From Atrina japonica (lineage: Eukaryota > Mollusca > Bivalvia > Pterioida > Pinnidae), in assembly GCA_030159075.1 (NCBI GenBank), contig BROG01000071.1:1553001-1617000 (forward strand): 64,000 nt of DNA. The letters are read 5' to 3'. The notes beneath the pieces are model-generated. The model made no database searches, was not told the origin of the DNA, and worked only from the letters and a program-made list of their open reading frames with translations. A program made the translations under genes and the position numbers. Below are positions 55,175 through 64,000 of the stretch, piece by piece. Position 1 is the first letter of the stretch. Every line of letters starts with the position of its first letter.

Positions 55175-56870
55175 AAGTCGCACTTTCTATGGTATATCCC
55201 ATTAATAGTATATCAGAATTCAAGGATGTACTAATTCGTTGTAAATACATTATATAGCATAACCATGAGCGCAGCCATTTGCATTTTTAATTCTCTTCTG
55301 ACACATTTAAGCTTCCGGTACCAAGCAGACGAATATTTTTTAAAAAAAACAAATCAAAAACAAATCTTACACTTATCCAGAATTTTCCATATCACTGGTT
55401 TCTGTCAAAATGATATGAAAATAAGAAAAATAAATTCCATTTAAAGTCTGCCCCATACTAGGTCATAAATTTCAAAATTATTTTCCAAAGCCCATTGCAT
55501 TTATACTCAATGCTTTCCAAAAAAAAAGAAAAAAAGAAAAACAATCCCTAAATATAGATACTACTATTATTACTTTTACACCATTACATATCTTATTTGT
55601 TTTAACAATACACTCACAATGTTGTGCATACTATATGAAAAGTCAATCAATATAAAATATAAGTAAAAACAATAATATTAGAGATTGGCTACTGTAGAAA
55701 GTTCAAGTAAGGAAGAAATATAATGCCGACTTACCCAGAAGTGAGGGTGAATTTGTTGCAAACTAGTTTCGGTTTTGGTTTATGGTTTACAACTAGTTTG
55801 CAAACCAGTTATGGAATTAAAACTCCTATGGCTTAACAAATAATGTATTCTGGATCACGGCCACAGACAGTGACTCCGTTTCACCAATCGTGCTTTTCAC
55901 CGAACTATCACCAAACTTGACCTTTTTACCGAATTTGACCCGTTCATTGAACTAGAAAGGTTTCCATGGAATATTTGCGACGGGTGTGGCATGCTAGCAG
56001 AAGACGCTGACTCCTTCCGGACACCTGGTCTTATCCTGTTTGGGATTCGTAATTGTTCTTCATGTTTAGACCATTTGCATTTCTAATTCGTCGTGTTATA
56101 ATAGACTTGAGTTTTTTTTTTATATAGTTGATTGGTACTTCTTCAGTTTTACTTTAAACTACCAAAATAGGGTACAGAAATAAGTAAACAGTCGCTCTTT
56201 TACATGAGACGTAAAAATAAAGGGAAAATAATACAATTATAGAAAAAGAGTATCAATCTTATTGCGATATTCATTAACCCTGATTATCATGTTTTCACTT
56301 TTTGAATTGCTGGGGTTTAATATGCTAAAAAGCAAAAATCACTCTATGCTAATAGAGGTCCATGTTAAAAAAAGTGAAAACATGATAAACAAAATGACAA
56401 TCGATAGCTGATCAATATGGAGATTGAATTCATCAATTCACCGTTTTGATATTGTAAAACGTCTCTCTGTCATTATTAGTACAGTTTTGCTGCCCAAGTA
56501 CATAAAATGTCCAGAGGCCACATAAAAGGTATCCAATACTACTGGTCCATGTTGTCGGCGCCATATTGTTGCATATACCTACTAAACCACCCCAGGAGGC
56601 AGTTTGAATGGTTTGATAAAATAGTTTTGGCTTAGCATAAAGCAAATGAAAAACCAAATTTAGTTCAGAACCAGTTTAAAACCGGTTTATGCAACAAATG
56701 GAAAGTTTGCTAAACTGATTCAAAACTAAAACCAGTTTCTGTCCAGCTGTCCGTCACCGTGTACTAAAATGATTCTGTATCAACATTTTACAAAATGACA
56801 ATACACAAAGCCATCCGTACATGTTCAATGCAAAGTCCTTACCCTCTCAAAACTACCAAATAACTGGCCT
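55175..56870. other. No gene recognised; one retroelement-tail repeat
   Basis: 55880-56070 matches 47155-47360 inverted (ttccatggaatatttgcgac, gggtgtggcatgctagcag). A 74-codon minus-strand frame at 56433-56657 has no domain. Two diverged caaactagtttcg / ctaaaccagttt-like blocks at 55760 and 56690 may be ends of an old element. Confidence 0.4.
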
Positions 56871-56872
56871 CG

Positions 56873-57205
56873 CGCCGGGTCTTCAGAGACTAAGAACTGG
56901 AGTGGACACAAAGAACTATATCAGGCGGCAGAGATCAAAGGTGACTTGTTTTTCTGCTTTCTAATCAACAAATACTAGCTTGCACTTTCAGGACATACGA
57001 ATATCTTAAAAGTATATTAAATCACGGGCATGTTGACAAAATATCACTTTTCAATGCTGCACATTTAGCCACAAAGGTTATTGCTTATTCGAGGAAGTTC
57101 GTTATTTTTTGACGTTTTCATCGATTACAAATTACTCCGAATAGGTAGACGTCTACTTACTCGTCAGCTTAATTCCCTGATTATCTCCAAAGATTATATG
57201 AAATT
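56873..57205 (+). repeat. Left arm of a large inverted duplication
   Basis: cgccgggtcttcagagacta at the outer edge and ggtagacgtctacttactcg near the inner edge recur inverted at 59450-59498 and 58560-58790. Arms are about 85 percent similar by eye. Confidence 0.75.
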
Positions 57206-57859
57206 TGCATTTCTTGTTTAACACATAGTACACCGAGGAAGGACACGCGGAACAAAATAGATGATTAAATGACCGGTGCTGTCCATTTGTTGTTTCAAGC
57301 TAAACCTTTGCGGAATTTCGTTTGGTCGGCATTAATTTATTGTCAGACACCTTGTTGGATAAATATCACTAAAGGTCGTAACGTTGCCCGTAAACGTAGA
57401 CGTAACGTTATACGTAACTTGCATTACGATTCTATTTACGTGTGTGTATAGTTTCAATTTCACCAAATGTCTTAAGAGAAAGGTATGCTTACACGTTTAT
57501 CTACGCGTAGTTAAACGTGACACTAGTAGTTCTTAGTATAGGACGAAAGATACGACAATTAATGTAAGTCTTTTAAGATACAAATTACGAGTAAGTATAC
57601 ACGTAAATTTACGACCTTTAGTGAAAATGGTTCCAGGCCCCTCTTCTGCCAAATCTCACTTGATTACAATTTTTAGGCTTTAGCTCAGGAGTGACATATT
57701 ACTATCATCTTTAGTCTGTCGTCGTGCGTTCTTAACGGTCGGACGTTTTGACGCCTCAAGAACCAGTGGACCAATTTAATCAAACCCAATGTGAAACCGT
57801 CGAAGGTTTGTAAGCGAAAAGGAGCTATGACCAACAATGACAAAACATATTTAGAAATA

Positions 57860-58038
57860 TAGTAAAACCTGTATATAGGGGCCGCCCAAGGGTCCAGAGA
57901 ATATTGACCTTTATGTGCAGGTGACCCTTATACACAGGTTCAATTTAGTTGAAGTATGCAGTCAAGGGACTTTTCAAAACTGGCCTTTATAGACAGGTGA
58001 TCCTTATATAGAGGTGGCCGCTATAGCAGGTTTTACTG
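57860..58038. mobile_element. 179-bp MITE with TA target duplication
   Basis: Ends tagtaaaacctg and caggttttactg are inverted repeats, extending imperfectly inwards (ggggccgcc / ggtggccgc). TA flanks both sides, as expected for Tc1/mariner-type elements. It has inserted between the arms of the inverted duplication. Confidence 0.8.
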
Positions 58039-58554
58039 TATTCTTCAAATTTTGTTCGTATGACTATTAAGTCAAGTTCTACAATGGAAACGATATACAT
58101 GTACATATATATTCATAAACGAGCCCATTTCTTTGAAATCACAATTAGGTACAAAAATATACTTTATCAATATACGTATATGAAAAGCTTGAAAGGAACT
58201 ATCCCTTTGTATAGTTTATACTGATAGGGTAATGTCCCCGATTGTTCGTCCAGTACAAGCTTTCTGTATCTTACTCATTTTCTTGATGTTTTTCGACACA
58301 GTGGTTAACACTGTTGTACAAATGTCACTGGAAAGTCAAAGTGACATACACGTAGGCCTATGTGGTTATAGTATGATTGAGACTGATAAACAGAGACAAT
58401 TTATTTCTTAGGCATTATCTGGTTTCCTTCCATGGCGTTCTTTATGTTTCAGTTGAAATGATGCACCGAGTTCCATTGTGTCACTCCTCGCGGATCCCCT
58501 TACTATATTAACGTGATAATTGTGACAAATCCACAAATATGACATTAATATCAA

Positions 58555-59500
58555 TTTAACATGATATTTTTGGATAATCGGGGAATTAAATTGACGAGTA
58601 AGTAGACGTCTAACTATTCGGAGTAGTTTATAATCAACGAAAATGTAAAAAATAACGAACTTCCTTGAATAAACAACAACCTTGTTGGCTAAATATACAG
58701 CACTAAAAAGAGATTTTTTTGTCAACATGTCTATGAACTTATATACTTTTAAGATATTCATATGTCCCGAAGTTGCAAGCTATAGTCTGAGCCAAATGTT
58801 TTTTGTCCGCTGGTTTTGTCTGATTATAATAAAATGGTTGATACTTACCACTGAAATTTGACTTAGCGGTATCCTATACATACTGAATTAAAAATCCATG
58901 TCCATGACTAATAAGAATAAATCCGTTTTGTACTTGTTATTCGCACTCAAATTAATTGCGGATTTTTTAACATATGTAATGGCGGCCATCTTTTGAAGTT
59001 TGAGAGCGAAAGTAAAAGAAAGGGAACGTTCATTGGTCATACTGATTTAGCCTGGTTCACTGATCTGTCAATACACAATCACCGATTCTTTACGACAATA
59101 ATATATATTGGGAGTTATTCCACATTATATTACACTTTTGTCAAGAGAGGCGCGAGAATATTAATGATTACTCACATGACCAAATTATTTGTCATCGCAT
59201 GGATAACACAGAGATTCCCGTAGGAAGAGTGTTTTCAAAAAACTGAAGCGACCAAACAAAGAAAAAAGTATGTGGAAAAGATATAGGATAAGCTTTTTTC
59301 TTTTTAAATTATATCAGTTATATATTTTCATTTTGACGATTGGTTGCTTTACAAATTAATTTAGAAATTCCTGACCAAATATGACTCAGACTATAGTATT
59401 TGTTGGAAACAAGTAACCTTTTATCTCTACCGCCCGATATTGCTCCACATTCTTTGTGTCCGCTCCAGTTCTTAGTCTCTGAAGACCCGGCGTGGGCCTA
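58555..59500 (-). repeat. Right arm of the large inverted duplication, interrupted
   Basis: 58555-58800 matches 56980-57205 and 59450-59498 matches 56873-56925, both inverted. The 640 bp between (58800-59445) has no partner in the left arm, so it is either an insertion in the right arm or a deletion from the left. A 117-codon minus-strand frame over 58408-58761 is broken in the other arm. Confidence 0.7.
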
Positions 59501-59800
59501 ATACACACCAAAACCACACATATACAGGTATATTGCACGGACTTTTACAAGAACAGATGTAAGCAAAACTTGCTGACTGATAAAATACTAGAGACTTACG
59601 GGGTACAACACAGGTAGATTTACAAACGTACAAATGCACTCGAATTTCCAGGTAAAATATATGGAAAACAATTCCAGTCATCCGTCAATCAACTATAAAA
59701 TACCAAAAATATGGCGAGCCATAAATATCATAAAGTAAATGTGACAATACCCTCTGGGACTCAAACGGTTTACCAGCAGTGGCACCAACCTAGACAAAAG

Positions 59801-60028
59801 TTTATAAATATGATAAATATAATACTAAAGTTATACTGCTCAATACCATCGTTAATATTTACACAAAGATTGTTACTTACACATTTTGTACGATACGAAC
59901 TAATAAGACAAATGTTTATAGATATGATAAATATAATACTAAAGTTATAATGCTCAATACCATCGTTAATATTTACACAAAGATTGTTACTTACACATTT
60001 TGTACGATACGAACTAATATAATCATTA
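59801..60028 (+). repeat. 114-bp tandem duplication
   Basis: Two nearly identical units starting tttataaatatgataaatat at 59801 and tttatagatatgataaatat at 59915, each ending in cacattttgtacgatacgaa. Frames on both strands across it are repeat artefacts. Confidence 0.92.
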
Positions 60029-60522
60029 TCATAATTCCAATATAGCAAACTGATGTAATTTAACATTAACTAAGATTAATGGATTTTTATACCCAAACTG
60101 GATTATGATCAGTTAATGAGCGGCAGTGATTAAAGAAACAATGTTCTCGTTCACAGCCGTTTATTCTAAAAATACCCTGGGTCTACGCTCTAGTTTTATC
60201 TGTACTATTAGTTTTAGACCTTGATTTTTTCGCTCCTGGTTATTTTCATCCTTTGACAGAAAACATATTCACCCTTAAATTCGACTTACATCGCGGGTGG
60301 AATCTATACCCGTATTTCAATTATTCAGATTAAAAATTTCACTTTGATTCGATAATTATATTTTAATCCAACGACGAAAAATAAACGAGAGGGAGAAGTT
60401 CCAGGTATGCAGTAGTATAACCTGATACGACCCAGGTGCACTTTGTAGCCGACCTATCACCCGTTCAGTTCCCGGCGTTTGTCAATTATAAACGATCAAT
60501 CAAAGCTTTGCCCACATTGCGC

Positions 60523-60745
60523 ACAACATATGGAAAGGTCACCAAATGTCGGTGAAGGGTTCAAATTTTGGATTTTTCACGGCCATTGAACAGTGAGGGT
60601 TCTTTAACGTGTCGACACCTACTGCTACACGGGACCTCGATTTTTACTGTCTCATTCGAATTACAGGAAACCAACCTGCCGTCGGCTGGAATCGAACTCA
60701 CGATCAAGAGTCGTGCGCGCTACTGACTGAGCCAGGCCGGCTCCT
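60523..60745 (-). mobile_element. tRNA-derived SINE (inverted, 3'-truncated)
   Basis: Keeps the tRNA-like head (plus strand actgagccaggccggctcct) and body (ccaacctgccgtcggctgg) but lacks the gttaaacaac tail. A detached tail-like tttgtttgtttattgttgtt lies at 60913-60932. Confidence 0.85.
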
Positions 60746-61734
60746 CCAAGTTTCGTTGACAGACATATCAGTGGTATTTGTTCAGTAAATACTGATATGA
60801 ACTTTCAAAAACCAAATCAAAACAAAACCTAACACGTATGAGCTGACTAACGTCTAATTTCTAGTATATTATAGATATGAATGACACCTCAAATAATGAC
60901 TGAAGTTTCGTTGTTTGTTTGTTTATTGTTGTTCTGGAAAGGTCAAACGGAAACATTCAACTTCACGTAAACTAACATAATTTCCCCATTCGCTGAATTA
61001 TTTGCATAAAATTATTTTTACAACATCCAAAATGATGAATGATCACGGAACTGGTTTAATTTCTAGGGTCTTCTCTCATCTTTTACAAAATATACTTGCT
61101 TCAGTCGTGACAAGTAATAACTTGGTGCTTATCAGATCATCAGAAAATGGCAACGATGACGTCAACTTCCAAATATGTATCCTCCAACATTCCATATAGA
61201 TTTCTGACCATCTCTGAATCTATCAATGATACGACTGAAGCAAGTTTATTTTGTAGCCACGACGAGAGAAGACCTTAGAGATTAAATATATGTGGTAAAG
61301 CCCCCCCCCCCAACCCCACAATACATGTACATATTAAGACATAATGATATTTCGTCTGGAGTTCATTTCTAGCTCATCGAATTTCATAGCTGAGATGCAA
61401 AACACATTTCTCCAATAGAGCATGTATCTCTATGACTTTGAACTTCAATAAGCATGGTCATAAATTAAATAAATTTTAAACAGGAAAAGGAAGGGAGACA
61501 TTGTTTGTTACAAATATTATAAATATAAGCTAATATCAAAGTTATAGTTCTGCAAAATACAGTACAGGCAAAAACAATTGTTCAAGACGATCTTACACCT
61601 ATCTGTCTATAACATGTAGTTCTATTTAAATCTGATAATCTCATACTTAAGTAATATTTCGCACTAATAACACCTTTTTAAATTGTAAAATTCTTGGAAC
61701 GCTAAGATAGTCATCGTTTCACGGTGCTTACTCT
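60746..61734. other. No gene recognised
   Basis: Frames up to 65 codons without domains. A C-run lies near 61300. Confidence 0.4.
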
Positions 61735-61890
61735 TAGATGGATTTGGCTATGCATTTAGATTTATTATTTGGCCTTGTATGATACCACGTTCACTTTAGA
61801 GAATCCAGCTTAAAATGTCGAAGAAGTCTACTTGATAGAAACGATCGTATTGAGCATTATAACTTTGATATTATGTTTATGAAGTTGATA
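61735..61890 (+). repeat. Dispersed AT-rich repeat (copy 2)
   Basis: Shares gctatgcatttagatttatt, tttggccttgtatgatacca and gaaacgatcgtattgagcat with 31680-31850. Confidence 0.65.
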
Positions 61891-62455
61891 TTCACCAGTG
61901 TTACTGTTGTGCTGTCTGTACATCATGCTTAGCTATCTATCATATAATGGTTGTATATTCATTTATCCTTGATTTTGTAAATTTTTGTTTGCACAAAAAC
62001 CAATAATTTAAATTGTATCTGTGTTTATTATGCATAGGTATGTAATGCATTTATGATCAATGTATGTATGCATGTATGTAACTATGTAAATTATATGTAT
62101 ATTAACCGTGGTTTTTGTTCTGTTGAACAATTCATAAAACGTAATGATACACACGTGTTTGTTTATTTTTGTATCTCGCCTCCATATGGAATGTCACCAG
62201 CTATTATTATACGTATCATGTCTGCCATGACACGAAACCTCGCTTAAGACTCATCCGAAAGATCTGCGACCAAGTTCTTTTCGTGGCGAATGAACAGCCA
62301 TTACCATTCTTACAGTTTTTAATAAATATTTCATGCCAAAAGTCAATAAAAGTTGTTTATAAAATAATTTAGGCAGGACACTTAGCGAAGAAACAGTCAC
62401 TGCCATTTTTCAATACCAGAGCAAGAAGAACCGTATATTGAACACTATTCAAGCT

Positions 62456-62490
<35 letters not shown>

Positions 62491-63340
62491 TGAGAAAATT
62501 CGAAATCAACTACATTGACATCTATGTGTGAAAAACGTGTATACTATTACCCACTGTGAAATTAATGCAGATGTACATTTTAATGTTGCTATATATCCGT
62601 CAATTACCGTAATGAAACTTTAAATAAAATGTGATTATTTAAAAGAATCACTTAAGCGCTAGAAATCATTATCAGCTAGACTACTAGAAACGCAAATTAA
62701 CTTCATGTATGATAAATTAAAGTTTCATGCCATGTTCTACATTTTAAATTTATTGGGTGGGGGTAAAAACGAGTCATGTTGTGTATTTTGTTTTTACCAC
62801 CCACCCAATGTACAACTTGACAATTATGTTTGCAGCGCGCCGTGCAGTACAGCACAACAACAACACACAAAATTACACTATTACGTCGTAGGGTTCGGTT
62901 GATTATATATTTGTAAACCACAACAGATATATAATGATAGTTGACATCGTTTTATTTATTGGTATGACGAGTTCTAGCACCAAAATAATTAAACATTACA
63001 TTTACCACACATACACGAAACTCTCACGCAAGTCAATTCAATATTTAAAAAGGTAATATATAAGTCAATGTAAAATAAAATATTTTGATAAATTTTATCT
63101 AATTAATTAATTGAAAGATATTTGAAATATGTAATTTAAAAATTATAACAAACTTACCATTTTAAGTTTACATTGTGACTAATAGATTAGTGCTATCAGT
63201 TGTAGTGGTATTAATCACACACTGTAAGTGCGAACATGCACTTGGTTTTAACCCTGCGGAGCTTACACCTGATACAATATAAAACACAATACAATATAAA
63301 ATCAACGCTCGCAAAGTCAGGGTGTTACCCTGCTTGAGGG
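61891..63340. other. No gene recognised; short (TA)n
   Basis: A (TA)n run lies at about 62456-62487. Short frames around 62053-62372 and 62703-62921 show no domains; those at 62703-62921 overlap on opposite strands. Confidence 0.4.
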
Positions 63341-63347
63341 TACTTAC

Positions 63348-63455
63348 ATCTTTTAGAATTTGGATTCCGTTTTGTCTGTTCTAGATCTGAGTATCGTCTG
63401 CTGTGGTGTTTCACATTGCATGGGTTCCCGCTTCCTGTAGACCCCGAGCCAGAAT
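63348..63455 (-). CDS. Candidate 108-bp exon, gene unidentified
   Basis: On the minus strand the acceptor gtatatatgcag and the strong donor gtaagtaccc bracket an open frame (SGSGSTGSGNPCNVKHHSRR, then YSDLEQTKRNPNSKR). It is polar and Ser/Gly-rich at the start. A gene running off either side of the window is likely; no domain recognised and no partner exon with matching phase found. Confidence 0.45.
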
Positions 63456-64000
63456 CTGCATATATACTAAATATCACTACATAGTGACTGCTAAATGAAT
63501 TTTTTTTTCACTTCTTTACATGTTGAAGTCTAGAGTCGGAGTCTGTGATGGTTAGTTTTTCTAGAAAGTGCGGGAAATCATTTCTAACTCACTCACACAT
63601 CTCGTTTGACCACTTCCATACATGGACATATACAAACACAAGCAATGAATTACAAAGACGTAATATCACATGGCATAACAATACAGAGTAGCACATGACA
63701 TACAGTGACAATAACCACGTACGATGCAAACAAAGAGGGAACCCTTAGTAATAATTCATTTCAGTAAACCCCTGAATACTGTAACTAAGGTTGTAAAATA
63801 TAACAAGTGAAATTAAATGAAACCAATTGATTATGTAGAACAGTAATTGAAGTTAACTGATTAATCATCAGTGAACACCAAAAAAATATATTTAACTTAA
63901 AATTTGATCCTGAATGATAGTAACCTATTTATCATCAAGCTAAACTCAAACTACAGAAAAGTTCTTGAAGTTCCTATGATCAGCCATCTGAGTCCATTAA
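63456..64000. other. No gene recognised
   Basis: AT-rich end of the window without an open frame or repeat that I can name. If the exon at 63348-63455 is real, this would be intron. Confidence 0.35.

Noticed and set aside
63150..63225. A further minus-strand exon before gtaagtttg near 63150
   Set aside because: Every phase meets a stop within the segment, so it cannot continue the exon at 63348-63455.

Overview
The window looks like AT-rich, repeat-dense metazoan nuclear DNA, most likely from a mollusc. Supporting signs are tRNA-derived SINEs with a GTTAAACAACAAT-type tail, many (TA)n runs, mollusc-style dispersed repeats, decayed retroelements, and one long-intron gene whose exons sit kilobases apart. 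The taxon is an inference from repeat character; no marker gene was seen.

The central feature is a 13.6 kb Polinton/Maverick-like DNA element at 7891-21468. It has terminal inverted repeats of about 0.7 kb starting with AG and near-perfect 6-bp flanking duplications (TATAAA/TATGAA). The minus-strand block (19267 down to 12129) carries a family B DNA polymerase broken by frameshifts, a penton-like or minor structural protein candidate (also broken), an AT-hook protein, a single-BIR IAP-like protein and a protein with two CCHC zinc knuckles. Most of these genes have their own TATA box 25-65 bp upstream. No integrase, ATPase, protease or major capsid gene was recognised.

The most unusual observation is in the flanking parts of this element. 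Five short transcription units (9.56-11.35 kb and 19.85-20.2 kb) each end in a replication-dependent histone-type 3' end: a 6-bp stem with a UUUC-type loop, followed in most cases by a purine-rich GAAAAGAAACC element like a histone downstream element. One stem carries a compensatory base-pair change. Four of the units form two divergent pairs, as in histone clusters. The polymerase gene instead has AATAAA signals. The element may therefore use the host's S-phase histone mRNA pathway for one gene class and polyadenylation for another.

Right of the element (21.5-31 kb) lie a LINE reverse-transcriptase relic interrupted by another repeat, a YIDD-type reverse transcriptase relic, and a broken coiled-coil gene fragment. 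From 45460 down to 33448 on the minus strand I can assemble an eight-exon gene with consistent reading phase for a SABATH-type SAM-dependent methyltransferase of 355 residues. One intron appears to be GC-AG, and its introns hold a 2.2 kb non-autonomous DNA transposon, a MITE copy, another YIDD relic and (TA)n arrays. From 53432 to about 48960 (minus) lies a decayed 4.4 kb intronless ORF of a repetitive invertebrate family with a FEN1/XPG-like PIN nuclease core and a cysteine-rich tail. The rest (54-64 kb) holds SINEs, a TA-flanked MITE inside a large inverted duplication, and isolated candidate exons of unidentified host genes.
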